Below the pieces are notes generated by a model. It searched no databases, was not told the origin of the DNA, and worked only from the letters and a program-made list of their open reading frames with translations. Positions 40,711-50,825 of a stretch of DNA of 64,000 nt are shown in pieces; the first letter of the stretch is position 1, and the number at the start of each line of letters is the position of its first letter. The translations under genes were made by a program, and so were the position numbers. Source of the stretch: Diphasiastrum complanatum (taxonomy: Eukaryota > Streptophyta > Lycopodiopsida > Lycopodiales > Lycopodiaceae); NCBI GenBank assembly GCA_029204225.1, contig MU831965.1, positions 1 through 64,000 of the forward strand, written 5' to 3'.

Positions 40711-41391
40711 TCAAACAGCAGCAAGCCTTGGTGCATCAACAACTAGAGCAGCATCTGATGTAGAGGAATCAACAAGTGCAGGAGGAGCACGATCCTGATC
40801 CGCAAGTGATGGTGTATGATAAAAGAAATCAATAGGCTCCCATGTGGCCTCCTCAACAGGACGACCATCGAACTGGACCAAAAACTGAATCTGCCGGCAA
40901 CATCGACTATGGTGAAGGCGAACCTGGTGAATGGCAGCTGGTAAGAAAGGGAACAGCTCAGGATCAACATCATGGCGACGAAGGGAACATCTCGGCCGCG
41001 TCATCTGAAACCAAGCAATATGGAACAACCAGGAATGCCAAGGAACCAGAAGAAGATCAAGCAACAACCAGGAATGCCAAGGTATCCGTAATGCCCAAGA
41101 TAGTAGAGGATCAGCCCAAAAGATAGGGACATCATACCAAGGTATCCAAAAAGCCCGAGAAGGTAGAACTGCATCAGCAACGGGAAGCCAATAAGGAGAA
41201 AAGAGATAGACACTCATCGTGAATAGCCGCATCATACACATAACCATCAACCATATGTGCAAACTCAGTGATTTAGGTGCCCCAAGAAAAGATAGCAGCA
41301 TCGGAAGACCAACACCAAGGAGTAGGAACATAAGCAGGATGACAGGCATGCTGTAGTAGCATGGAAAAGCAAGCGATATGCCAGGAAACAT
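40711..41391 (-). CDS. Gypsy E C-terminal coding region with chromodomain-like tail
   Basis: 226 open codons. The first two thirds are hydrophobic and Trp-rich with repeated IPWHSWLL and HSWLFHIAWF words. The end reads RQIQFLVQFDGRPVEEATWE and PIDFF, which matches the chromodomain pattern (LVxFDGRPxEEATWEP) at the end of many chromoviral integrases. It then runs to DAPRLAAV-stop, shortly before the polypurine tract. The chromodomain would be the only surviving integrase-linked part. Frame relation to the upstream ORFs is broken or unclear, and function is not established. Confidence 0.5.
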   Translation of the reverse strand: MFPGISLAFPCYYSMPVILLMFLLLGVGLPMLLSFLGAPKSLSLHIWLMVMCMMRLFTMSVYLFSPYWLPVADAVLPSRAFWIPWYDVPIFWADPLLSWALRIPWHSWLLLDLLLVPWHSWLFHIAWFQMTRPRCSLRRHDVDPELFPFLPAAIHQVRLHHSRCCRQIQFLVQFDGRPVEEATWEPIDFFYHTPSLADQDRAPPALVDSSTSDAALVVDAPRLAAV

Positions 41392-41971
41392 GGATCATAA
41401 AGAGATCATCGTGACAAAGGATAGCTAAAATGGAGAAATGTGCACCAGCATGGTCAAAAGCCCAAGGTATCCATAAGGCCCATGAATGAGAAGTAGCAAT
41501 GGCACACGGTACCTTCAAGGCCCCTATCACGAGAAGAGCAGCATGCCAAAAGCTCCAGAAGGTCCAAGAAATCAATGCATCATCTAAAAAGACATGATGT
41601 TTAAAAACAATAGCAACAAATCTAGAAATAGTAGAGGCCTCAACTGAAAAACTGTAGCCGAAAAACTCATCCAGAAAGACCTGATATGGACATACCAATC
41701 CATCATAGGATACACCAAAAACGGATGGAGAATCGGATGACCCATCGGAACTGGCCGCAAGTGTAATCCCAAAGTACACACCAGGCGCACAAGTGAGGAA
41801 TAGAAGAAATGCACTGGAACGAGGAACAGGATCCCCAACATCAGTAGCTAGCATCGGATCAATATCCACGTGTAGCTGGGAATGAGTATCAAAGCACGTA
41901 TGAGCAATACTGAAGTATATGGCGGCAACATCCCCAAAAACTATCCAAGAGAGGAGAAGGAACTCTCTCAA
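41273..41971 (-). CDS. Gypsy E middle ORF, unrecognised, repeat-like
   Basis: 232 open codons with no RT, RNase H or integrase motif. Stretches such as QVFLDEFFGYSFSVEAS echo VLLDAYLGQNLSVDAS in the upstream 623-codon ORF, so the region may have grown by internal duplication. Rich in Phe, Trp and Ser. It begins seven bases after the upstream ORF's stop, in another frame, suggesting one ancestral frame broken by a small indel. Confidence 0.4.
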   Translation of the reverse strand: MREFLLLSWIVFGDVAAIYFSIAHTCFDTHSQLHVDIDPMLATDVGDPVPRSSAFLLFLTCAPGVYFGITLAASSDGSSDSPSVFGVSYDGLVCPYQVFLDEFFGYSFSVEASTISRFVAIVFKHHVFLDDALISWTFWSFWHAALLVIGALKVPCAIATSHSWALWIPWAFDHAGAHFSILAILCHDDLFMIHVSWHIACFSMLLQHACHPAYVPTPWCWSSDAAIFSWGT

Positions 41972-41977
41972 GGTACT

Positions 41978-43849
41978 CTAATGGTCTCGGAAAACCAGAA
42001 CAAAGTGGCAACTCAGCATCGGAGACCAAGCGATATGGAGCAACCTGAAATAACGGGGAATCTGAAGATCACCTGGACAAACAGTATCTGGAATGGAGGC
42101 AATAACCCAAGCCATCAGGATATACCAAGCCTGACAATGAGCAACAATCCAAACAGATAGAGAGCCACATGCATAATCATAGAGATATCCACACCATAGG
42201 CGATCAGTAATATGGAAAAACCAGCACCAATCAACATGTCCATATGGAAACCAAGCTATACGTAATAACCAGGAATGCCATATATCCATAGCATCGGCAT
42301 GGACTGCAGCAAACCTATATGTAGAAACACAAGGAGACTGAAGGATGCCCGTATACTCATCTAGAAAGATCCCAGCATATAAATACCCTAGATAAGTAAT
42401 AGTGACCATCTCGCAAATATCCTCGGATGGAAAATGTGTAACAATAAGGGCCAAAGGCGCATGAATCATGTAATGAACCGTAGAAATATCATGAGGCGGT
42501 TCACAAACCTCAAGCAGAGATCCATGGAGTAAAGCGAAAGAAGATACAACCTGATCACCAATAGCAAGGGAACCATCAAACGTGGACCCGTAAAGAACCC
42601 CATAGAAATCAGTAGGAACATCAACCATAACGGACTCAAGAGATGGAGATATAGAGACCAATGGAGAAGATACTACACCAACCACCGAACCAGGAGGGCT
42701 ATCTGAGGTATGCGCAAAAGCAGTAGTAGAAATACCACCAAGGTATACAGCCTGAATATCAATGAAACCAAGAATGACCACTGAATACAATATTTGTGAA
42801 TCAAGGCATATAGGCACAAGGCACACAACAACAACCTGTAAATCCGAAGGAGCATCAACCTGAGGAAGAGGACCCACGAATGGTGAAAGTGAAGCAGCAA
42901 CTGATGTACTCTGAATGGAAAGACGAGCTACATCCTGAGCCTTTGGCAGGCTACGCATAAACTGCTTCCCGATAACCAACTGATAGTGACCCTGGGAATC
43001 AATACCAGCAAGTGAATGATTCTGACCAGCATGAGTAAAGGAAAGTGTCTGTTGAGAGAGATCCACAGCAACAGTACCAAGTGAAGAGAACCAGGCTGCA
43101 CCAAAAATAATGTCATAGTGCTTCGGAGAAATGATGTAGAAATCTGCCTGACCAGAAAAATCACCAATGCAATAATCCAAGCCCTGAATCATCTGAGAAT
43201 TGGGAAAAGAATGGGAACGAGCAACCTCAACACTGAGAGGCTGGGAAGCAGGAACAGGTGTAGCACGAATCCTGGTGGAAATGTAACTGCTAATAAATGA
43301 ATGTGTACTGCCTGTATCCACTAAAGCAATATACTCTCGCCTCGCATCTAGAATAATATGATCCACAAATGGAACAGCATACGTAGGCATAATAACAGAA
43401 GCATCAACTGATAAGTTCTGGCCTAAATATGCATCTAGAAGAACTGCATACTCATCTAGACGGGTATCAACAAAATCAGCTAGTGAGTATACAATAGGAC
43501 CATCATGAAATGTATAACCGTATGCCATATGGAGATCTACTGGAGTAGCCAAAGCATCTGAAACCGCAGACCCATGAATAATATCGAAATAAGGAGCATA
43601 GGCGACAACATCTATAGCATGGCGCTCAAGAACAAGAGTAGCATCAAAGTACTCAACAACAATATCAAAGCATGGAATAGCATCATCAATAGGATCATAG
43701 CATGCTATGTTAGTATCAAGGACCGCAACCTGTATATGTGAATCAACATCAGTAGGAACCTGTATATGTGACTCTGACTCACTATGGGATACAATGACGA
43801 GCTCAGGTAGATCAATAACTATCTCAAGTAAATCAGGCAACTCGCTCAA
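41978..43849 (-). CDS. Gypsy E 623-codon ORF: retropepsin plus novel region
   Basis: The N-terminal 130 or so residues are acidic and of unknown nature (MSELPDLLEIVIDLPELVIV). The protease is REYIALVDTGSTHSFISSYI (about residues 170-190), with the DTGS active site, then HYDIIFGAAWFSSLG. After about residue 300 there is no RT, only a long stretch unrecognised by me with hydrophobic repeats (HSWLLRIAWFPY). The frame connects back to gag if the solo LTR at 43916-44356 and one base near 43875 are discounted. It is remarkable that it stays open for 1.9 kb, which suggests recent or selected coding. Its role is unknown. Confidence 0.6.
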   Translation of the reverse strand: MSELPDLLEIVIDLPELVIVSHSESESHIQVPTDVDSHIQVAVLDTNIACYDPIDDAIPCFDIVVEYFDATLVLERHAIDVVAYAPYFDIIHGSAVSDALATPVDLHMAYGYTFHDGPIVYSLADFVDTRLDEYAVLLDAYLGQNLSVDASVIMPTYAVPFVDHIILDARREYIALVDTGSTHSFISSYISTRIRATPVPASQPLSVEVARSHSFPNSQMIQGLDYCIGDFSGQADFYIISPKHYDIIFGAAWFSSLGTVAVDLSQQTLSFTHAGQNHSLAGIDSQGHYQLVIGKQFMRSLPKAQDVARLSIQSTSVAASLSPFVGPLPQVDAPSDLQVVVVCLVPICLDSQILYSVVILGFIDIQAVYLGGISTTAFAHTSDSPPGSVVGVVSSPLVSISPSLESVMVDVPTDFYGVLYGSTFDGSLAIGDQVVSSFALLHGSLLEVCEPPHDISTVHYMIHAPLALIVTHFPSEDICEMVTITYLGYLYAGIFLDEYTGILQSPCVSTYRFAAVHADAMDIWHSWLLRIAWFPYGHVDWCWFFHITDRLWCGYLYDYACGSLSVWIVAHCQAWYILMAWVIASIPDTVCPGDLQIPRYFRLLHIAWSPMLSCHFVLVFRDH

Positions 43850-43910
43850 ACTGTGTGATATAGGATCCTGAAGGTCAGTGGAAAGAAAGCTCCATAAACT
43901 GATTTGTATA

Positions 43911-44361
43911 AAAAGAGTTACGAATAGCCACAGCTGATCTAGAGCTAAACTATGAAAGCATCACATAAGCAAGACTTAAGCTATGAAAGCAGCACATAAG
44001 CAAGACTTAACCCTAGAAAGCAGGAAAGAGAGAGATTAAGGAGACTAAAGAGAGAGATCAATATCATCAGCTGAATAACAAATGACACAGCTTCCCTACT
44101 TATAGCCAAGAGGAAGCCCTAAAAGGAAGCTTCCGGTGGCTAGGGCCCAACTGGGAGGGAAAATAGTGCGCCCTCCAAGAAGGCCCCCACTCTCCAGTAA
44201 TATGTCCAAATGGCCTAGTAATGAATAATAAGGCCAAAGGCCAACCATATAGTCTAAGTGTCACTAATGAATAAAAAAGGGCCCAAGGCCTGCTTATGCA
44301 TAAAGTAAAGTAAATGTAAATGGACGCGGCAAATGTAATGAGCCAAGTCCATAACTAAAAG
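43911..44361 (-). repeat. Solo LTR of the gypsy E family inside gypsy E gag, with AAAAG duplications
   Basis: AAAAG (43911-43915), LTR 43916-44356 (AGTTACGAATAG ... CCATAACT), AAAAG (44357-44361). The exact 5-bp duplication proves the LTR termini. Removing it lets gag continue from SDLAF to YTNQFMEL. It is a separate, later insertion that has lost its interior. Confidence 0.92.
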
Positions 44362-45000
44362 CAAGGTCACTGGTCTGAGTGAGACTACGGAATGTATCAT
44401 GTTGGCAGTCGAGCCACTGAGGATCAATCATAGCATGACGGAGGTCACGGCGAAAGGTATGCCATATATGGAGCCCTTCCCAATCAGGATCGGCTCGATA
44501 AACTTGCCACCACGTGGCGGCGCGTCCATCTAAGTGTAAAGCAGCCAACTGGATCTTCTGAGGATCAGTCTTAGGGTAGATTTGAAAATATGTGTCAAGC
44601 TTAGCAAACCAATTCTCTAATAAGTTCCCGTCAGAGGAACCAGAATAGGTAGCAAGCTGTACCCTATCACGAAAGTCTCGAGCAAAGTGTGGCTCAGGAA
44701 CTGGGGGACGTGGAAAGAAACCAGGAGGTGGGTTAGGTGGAATGAACGGTCCACCACCAGGCTGACTAGCAGAAGAAGATGGAAATCCAAATGGAGGGGG
44801 AGTCCCAAATGAAGGAAAGACAGGAGCTTTTCCAGAACCATGAGGCTGTAAAGAATCAATATGTGACTGCATAGTAGGAAAGCCGGTCATAACTGTATCG
44901 AAGCGAAGAACGAGGCCAGAAAGGGTTTCATCCATGCGACGAAATTGATCGGATAAGGTTTCCTGAGTAGTCTCACTCGGGGTAGGTGAATGTGCCATAA
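44357..45000 (-). pseudogene. Gypsy E gag, interrupted by the solo LTR
   Basis: The probable start is MAHSPTPSETTQE (about 44998); an upstream in-frame ATG at 45052 also exists. It encodes RMDETLSGLVLRFDTVM, a Pro/Gly-rich segment, then FRDRVQLATYSGSSDGNLLE and NWFAKLDTYFQ, and WWQVYRADPDWEGL, typical of Ty3 retrotransposon gag (capsid). It breaks at SDLAF where the solo LTR sits; the remainder resumes at 43910. A zinc knuckle is not seen. Confidence 0.8.
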
Positions 45001-45688
45001 TGATAGTGGAAGGAATAGACGAAAACTTGAGAGAGCGGACTCTTGCCGTCACCCCAAATTAGTCTATCAAACCACAATTATCACAACTAAGAAAGGACAG
45101 CAATCAGCAAATGAAAAAAGTGAAAATGAAGGCTGTAAAAATGCGCTGGACAGCCAGGAGGCAAGTGACAAAATGGAATATCAAACGGAGTCGGAATTTT
45201 GTGAAATTTGGTTGAGGATGGGCGATGGACAGCCTGCAAACAAGGTGTGAAAAATGGCTGCAAACGGGGACAAAAACGGACGAAAGTGACAAGTATGAAG
45301 CGGCTGGACAGCCTGCAAACAAAAGTGAAGAGAGGGCTGAAAATGGAAGGAGGAACGGACGAAAGAGATGAGGGAATTGGGCGCTGGAGAGCCTGCAAAC
45401 AAGCTGGAAATGGGTGATCGAGGGTTGGAACTTAATCGCCGGAAATAATCTGCCCCCCAAAAAAAATAAATTTTTTTTTTCCCGCTGCCAAATTTAGCGG
45501 AAGTACTTCCGATAACTATCTGCTAAAGCTCCTCCAAGGAAAATGCTTTGATGCGAGCTGGTCCTCCAAACTGTGCTGAATGTTGCTAAAGCAAAGAGAC
45601 GAAAGCCCTCAGCAAAGAGAGAAAAATCAGCAAGGAAAATGGGCACCCAATCAGAAAATCAGATCTGAAATTCAGCAATCAGGAAAGT
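45001..45688 (-). other. Gypsy E leader between primer site and gag
   Basis: It contains repeated CAGCC-GCAAACAA words (CTGGACAGCCTGCAAACAA and GGACAGCCTGCAAACAAG, about 45225-45405), possibly leader repeats. There is no convincing gene. Confidence 0.5.
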
Positions 45689-45700
45689 GCTCTGATACCA
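45689..45700 (-). other. Gypsy E primer-binding site
   Basis: Minus-strand TGGTATCAGAGC immediately after the LTR end GTAACT. Confidence 0.9.
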
Positions 45701-46143
45701 AGTTACGAATAGAGCCATAGCTGATCTAGAGCTAAGCTATGAAAGCATCACATAAGCAAGACTTAAGCTATGAAAGCAGCACATAAGCAAGACTTAACCC
45801 TAGAAAGCAGGAAAGAGAGAGATTAAGGAGGCTAAAGAGAGAGATCAATATCATCAGCTGAATAACAAATGACACAGTTTCCCTACTTATAGCCAAGAGG
45901 AAGCCCTAAAAGGAAGCTTCCGGTGGCTAGGGCCTAACTGGGAGGGAAAATAGTGCGCCCTCCAAGAAGGCCCCCACTCTCCAGTCATATGTCCAAATGG
46001 CCTAATAATGAATAATAAGGCCAAAGGCCAACCATATAGTCTAAGTGTCACTAATGAGTAAAAAAGGGCCCAAGGCTTGCTTATGCATAAAGTAAAGTAA
46101 ATGTAAATGGACGCGGCGAATGTAATGAGCCGAGTCCATAACT
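45701..46143 (-). repeat. Gypsy E 5' LTR
   Basis: 443 bases with AGTTATGGACTC at its 5' end and CTATTCGTAACT at its 3' end. The termini are AGTTA/TAACT inverted repeats rather than TG/CA. A TATA-like CTATAAGTAGGG lies in the middle. It contains two near-identical ~35-base units (AAGCTATGAAAGCA...CACATAAGCAAGACTTAA). Confidence 0.9.
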
Positions 46144-46894
46144 CTTCCTCCTTTTCTTTCAGACGAAATTGATACGGTTGTCGGAAGATAGGCTGACTAC
46201 CCGGAATTAATTCTATCCTATGATCTACGGACCTAGATGGGAGTAGACCATGTGGAAGTTCACTAGGGAATACATCACCAAATTATTGCTTTAAATTTGC
46301 TAATAATTGTTCCTGTTCATTGATATCCATCACTCACAATGAAATTACTATCAATAATTGAATTAGAGCTATCATTCACATCAAGAGATCCAAAAATAAT
46401 TCCACTTAAGCAAAATTTTAAAACAAGATAATAACATTCAAAATTGTGAGCTTCCTTTATTAATTCCAAATCATCGGGAAAGTGAGGACAAGTATCATCT
46501 CCAAAAATGGATACGCATTTACCACTACTATCAATAAACTGTAACTTATGTTGCTTAAAATCAATTTGCAAACTATTAGATTTACCAAAGAACCACTCAT
46601 ATCCTAAAATTATGTCCGACTGGCCCGGGTTCAGAACATGACAATCAACTTTCTCAACATAGACCTGCAGGTCTAGTTCCAATCCCAGAACCATAACATC
46701 AAAAACTTCAGTGTCCGCCCCCGACGCAAGCTTAACCACATATCGGTGGTCACTTGGCTTGGTAGGCACCTGAGTCTCTGTACAAGTTGAGAATTAATGA
46801 AGTTATGAGTACTACCCGAGTCAAACAACACATTCACATCTTTCCCTAACAATTTGCCCCTAATACGAAACAAATTGTGAGGACCAAAAGACAA
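46144..46894 (-). pseudogene. Gypsy D protease and start of RT
   Basis: From the right: LLGKDVNVLFDSGSTHNFIN (protease, DSGS active site), KLASGADTEVFDVM, PGQSDIILGYEWF, ending at NFIVSDGYQ. A frame break follows, then ELPHGLLPSRSVDH and IFRQPYQFRLKEKEEE, the entry to RT, cut by gypsy E at 46143. The protease seems intact although split over overlapping frames (46894-46673, 46769-46317). Confidence 0.82.
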
Positions 46895-46936
46895 TGTACT
46901 GAATTGACATTCACATGTAGCATTAATAACATCAAT

Positions 46937-47892
46937 TTAAATTTTACCTGCTGGCAGGTCAACTGTTGCAAGGTTTGATAAGGACTTGTTCTTCAATGGG
47001 CATTCCTTAGCCAAATGGCCCGCTTTGCCGCAATCAAAGCATAAGCCTTGCTTAAAGGTGTCCCTTACTAATGTCTTAGGCTTTTTCTTAATTTTCTTCC
47101 TTGACTTGTGTTTTTGGTAAACCATGGCTTCAAGTTCATCAAAAAACTTCTTCGGTGTTTTTCATGGTCGGAAATTTGTCGAGCCTTTCTCATGCACCCG
47201 TTTCCTGGAAGCTACCATCGTTTGATCTTAAACACGAGCGATCCGGATGGCATCCTCCAACGAGTTCAATTGATTCCGCTTACACTCATTTTGATAGTCC
47301 GTGAGTAGACCATTCAAAAATTGCCACTCCGCGTTTTATGAAAATGTGGTACTTTGGTTAAGAGATCCATGAACTTCTGGATATACGTATCCAAGTCCCG
47401 CAATCCCATCTTAAGCTCAACAAAATGCCTATAGGAGTCTCGCTCATCCACAGTCACGAACGTTTTCAAAAATACATCCCAAAAAGCGTCCCATGTAACC
47501 GGCTTAGGATCGAGATCTGTCCACCACGACATGGCCTTACCCTCCAAGTAAATTAAAACGGAAGAAATTCTTTTTTCCTCGGGATCACTGTGTAGACCAA
47601 AATAGCTATTCCACCTGTTTATCTATGATTCCACTGCTGTCGGCTGCTTGAATTTCTTGTCCGCCAAAAAAACCTCTGGCTGAAAATCTAAGTGAATCGA
47701 GGATGCCGCGTCATGTCGAGACAACATAAACTTGATTTGTTCATCCCGCTGCTTGTTACTCTGGTGTATCTCCAGCAATGCCTTGCTCATAATGTCTAGA
47801 ATTGATTGCGGGTTATTATCCAAACTTCCCACACTCTGAACCGGCGACGACATGATGCCCTCGCCAAATAACTCTTGTTCCATATCGGCCAT
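46937..47892 (-). pseudogene. Gypsy D gag with CCHC knuckle
   Basis: The start chosen is MADMEQELFGEG (ATG 47892-47890). Then LLEIHQSNKQRDEQIKFML, a break near 47600, and Ty3 gag core KAMSWWTDLDPKPVTWDAFW and FLKTFVTVDERDSYRHFVEL (47547-47314). After another break, a Lys-rich segment and CFDCGKAGHLAKEC (about 47010), the nucleocapsid knuckle. Three frames are needed, so it is non-functional. Confidence 0.8.
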
Positions 47893-48409
47893 AATTGCCA
47901 ATACAACAAAAACCCCAATTAGAAGTGTGGGAAACCGTCCGAAACTCAAAACAAATCAAAAAATTGGTTTCTATTCAATAGTAGTCGACATTCAAGCCTT
48001 AGCATAGACTCAGCAAAAAATTCAAGCCCAAAAAACCAAGTTCTTCAAAGCACCAGACAATAAATTTGAAACAAACTTGAAACCACATGGCCCAACTCGT
48101 ACAATCGGAACCAAGAGATTAGTTTGTATGTGACAAAAATTATTATTATTATTTTTTTTCCCGATGGGCAAGTCTCCTCCTACAAAACCAGTGTTCCTTG
48201 GAAACCCAGAGGGAAACCCCCCTTTCCAACTTTAATTGGGAAAACTCAACCCATGGTTTAAAACCCCCCTAAAGCAAAAGCTTCATAGGGAAAAACAAAA
48301 CATCCTAAGACCCCCCTCCTCCCCTTTTCCACGCTCAATCTCCTTCACAAGCCCTAACTCGGGCCCTTTTCTCCCTCCCTGCCAGCCGCAATAACAGCCG
48401 AGGAGCCCG

Positions 48410-48412
<3 letters not shown>
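47893..48412 (-). other. Gypsy D leader region, no gene
   Basis: AT-rich with ATT repeats and homopolymers (48140-48165). A possible primer site was not identified. It ends where LINE F's GA tract begins. Confidence 0.5.

Positions 48413-48481
<69 letters not shown>
48413..48481. repeat. (GA)n tract, the TC tail of LINE F
   Basis: 69 uninterrupted bases of GA directly adjoin the minus-strand LINE 3' end TTAATAAAGCT. Confidence 0.95.
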
Positions 48482-48482
<1 letters not shown>

Positions 48483-49961
48483 CTTTATTAACGTCGTGAA
48501 GGCACCCATAGGTGCATAAGACAAATACATATGTACATGGGAACATCATCATTGTGCAGACCAAAGAAACATGTACATGAGAACTAAAGTAATGTAAACA
48601 ATATTCGCCCACAACCCGGGCTAGGTAGGACTGATGACTAGGAGAAAGCAGGGATGCCCACAACCCGGGCCAGGTGAAGAAGAGAGATCAAGTAAAATAG
48701 GCCCGAAGTGGCCGCTGAACGGTACGTCGAGATGAAGAGTGTACTGGCTGTCTGTAACCGTGACGGGTTTTCTTCCGTGGCGGACAGGTATGTCAATATC
48801 ATCATCCGAATCCTCATCACGGGCTCGTGTCTGAAAGTATTCCGTAACCAGCAACTGCTGAGAGTCTATGCCCATATGATCGTGCAGAGGCAAATGTGAC
48901 TGACGAAGTCAAAGCATCAGGATAAGAAGTCCCAAACACCGAGCATCAGGATAAGAGAAAAATCTGGTAAGTGTATGCGGACCATCCTGATAAAGACAAT
49001 AATATTGGCCACGGATCTAATAATAAACTGGGCATCGAAGTAAGAAGTGTGACTCATCTTCAAGCTCGCGCATAGAACAAAGGCGACATAATCTATGCTC
49101 ACGTGGGATATTCCAGCAGCGACCAGTCTCAACAACAAGCTGATGGGAAGAGGTGCGTAGCTGTCCAATGCGGTAACGCAAGCCGTATGAGAGTGACTGT
49201 GAGAGATACAGTGGGAGCAGAGGTAAACCGGCTGGATCAAGGGAAAGAAAGTGTGCCTGGTAACGTGGCGTGGTCGGGAAGCTGAGTTGGGTCCCAATGT
49301 GTGCTGTATGTAACAGCGAAAGAGCTGGCGGCGAATATACCGATTAGTGCCCGATGGAAGGTCCGTGACAGAGATGTCCAAAGAACGTAGTAAATCCACC
49401 ACCTGCTGATACCATGAAATCTTGGTATTGGAAGCAGCAAGACCAGAAGAAGAGCAAAGCGCGGCTGCAATATATCTATCCGGGTGGGAAGAGTGAATAT
49501 GCTGAATGTGCTGAAGAATGCGTACGATGTGAAAAAACCCCTTGAGAATGATGGGAGGGGTGTCCAACTCCCTGCAAAGAATATCATGTGGTGTAGTCGC
49601 CCAAATCATGCGTGACAACATATTCGTCTGAATACGGGAAATAGCTACCCAATCCCGGAGAGAAAGACTCGGTAGCCAAATCTCGGAACCATACATGACT
49701 TCTGGAGACACCCGTGTAGTAAAGAGCTGGCATCTAGTAGAAGGATCGAAAACATGATTTAAAGTACAACCTCTCTCAAACTGGACCAATGCAGAGTGAC
49801 CCAACGAAACCCTTTTAAAAGCATCCTGACGAAAGTGAAGCAATGGCGCTGTGAATAAGACTCCCAAGTAGGTATAAGAAGTGACAATCTCAACCTCCTG
49901 TCCAGCGTATAGAAAGTGATAGTTGCGAAGACTGTGACGATTAGTGTTGAAAATCAAGACC

Positions 49962-50600
49962 TTAGTTTTCCCTAGGTTGACAGACAGGCCCCATAAGGTA
50001 CAAAAATGATGTAAGACCAGCCGGGGAAGAAGAAAGAAGAACAATGTCATCATCATAAAGAAGGATAGGAATAATCAAGTGAGCAAGTGGACAACCTTCC
50101 CCACCTTCTTCACGGATAAGGCCCTCCAAATCATCTACATACAGGGCGAATAGAGTAGTGGACAAGGGACAACCTTGCCTAACACCAACAATGTTGCGGA
50201 TAGGAGCAGACAAATTAGACCCTTGCCGAATTCTTGCTAGAACCCTTTCATACAATGTAATAATCACTGCAAGCATAGTGTCAGGAATATGAAGCTGCCA
50301 TAACCTGCGAAGAAGAACATCTCGGGGAACTGAATCAAAAGCTTTCTGCAGGTCGACGAAGCAAGCAAAAATTTTGCGGCCCGCATGTTTGGCTTCTTCA
50401 ACAATGCTGTGCAGGGTGAGCACACGATCAAGGGTGCAGTAACCGCGGCGAAAGCCCGCCTGTCCTGTAGCATAGAGTCCACATGAATCAGCCTCCATAG
50501 AAAGCAAGCGATGAAGGATGGCGCCAAAGACTTTAGTGACAGCATGGTTGATCATGATGGTCCGGTAGTTGTCAACTTGCATTGCATCACCTTTTTTCAA
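49962..50600 (-). pseudogene. LINE F reverse transcriptase with YDDD box
   Basis: 212 open codons: GDAMQVDNYRTIMINHAVTK, GQAGFRRGYCTLDRVLTLHS, FACFVDLQKAFDSVPRDVLL, GVRQGCPLSTTLFALYVDDL, LIIPILLYDDDIVLLSSSP. All RT blocks are present in order. The Ala of YADD is replaced by Asp, which is unusual. The frame then leaves the homology at LTSFLYLM (a frameshift), while the true continuation LVLHHFCTLWGLSVNLGKTK is in the next frame. Confidence 0.85.
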
Positions 50601-50825
50601 AATGGGGCGCAGGAGGTTGGTTGCCCAGGACGTCGGAAGACCATCAGTAACAGAGCGATTGAAGCAATGGGCGAGAAGAGGGGAAGCAAGTTGGGCCGCG
50701 GTTTGATGAGTTCAACAAAAAGGAAATTGACATCAAGAGAACGGTGGTTGTGGAGCTGACGAATAACATCTTCAATGATATGGAGATTGAAAAGGTCACA
50801 TGAAGTGGGTGGGGAGACAAAGGAG

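Larger units (their letters stand above)
40368..46143 (-). mobile_element. Gypsy E: RT-less gypsy derivative with AGTTA...TAACT LTRs
   Basis: 5' LTR 45701-46143, primer site 45689-45700, gag from about 45000, a solo LTR of the same family in gag (43916-44356), protease and a long novel coding region (43849-40711), a chromodomain-like tail, polypurine tract (40665-40673) and a truncated 3' LTR (40368-40664). RT, RNase H and integrase are absent. The insertion lies in gypsy D's RT. A deletion removed the left end of the 3' LTR and part of gypsy D, so no target duplication remains. The relative in copia A shows that an RT-bearing lineage exists. Confidence 0.85.
32400..48412 (-). mobile_element. 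Gypsy D: chromodomain Ty3 element, host of two nested elements
   Basis: Reading right to left: leader (48412-47893), gag (ATG 47892), CCHC knuckle, protease, RT start (to 46144), [gypsy E 46143-40368], RT end, RNase H, integrase (40367-38405), [copia B 38404-33079], chromodomain and stop (33078-32932), polypurine tract, 3' LTR from 32915. The frame re-forms exactly across copia B. Across gypsy E the central RT palm is missing. The 5' LTR is not seen; LINE F abuts the leader. Non-functional because of nesting and several frameshifts. Confidence 0.85.
48413..50820 (-). mobile_element. LINE F: 5'-truncated LINE with (TC)n tail
   Basis: It starts 5' near 50820 in the linker/RT N-terminus, runs through RT (50600-49962), connector, knuckle region and acidic tail (48893-48650), 3' hairpin (48493-48522), TTAATAAAGCT and a 69-base TC tail. 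Most of RT is one long frame. The catalytic box is LLYDDDIVLLS, not YADD. Frame shifts near 49980 and 49300 split the C-terminal half. The endonuclease is missing by truncation. Confidence 0.85.

Noticed and set aside
48283-48663. Minus-strand ORF of 126 codons with Ser-Leu repeats
   Set aside because: It reads the GA tract and the LINE F 3' UTR; no protein family.
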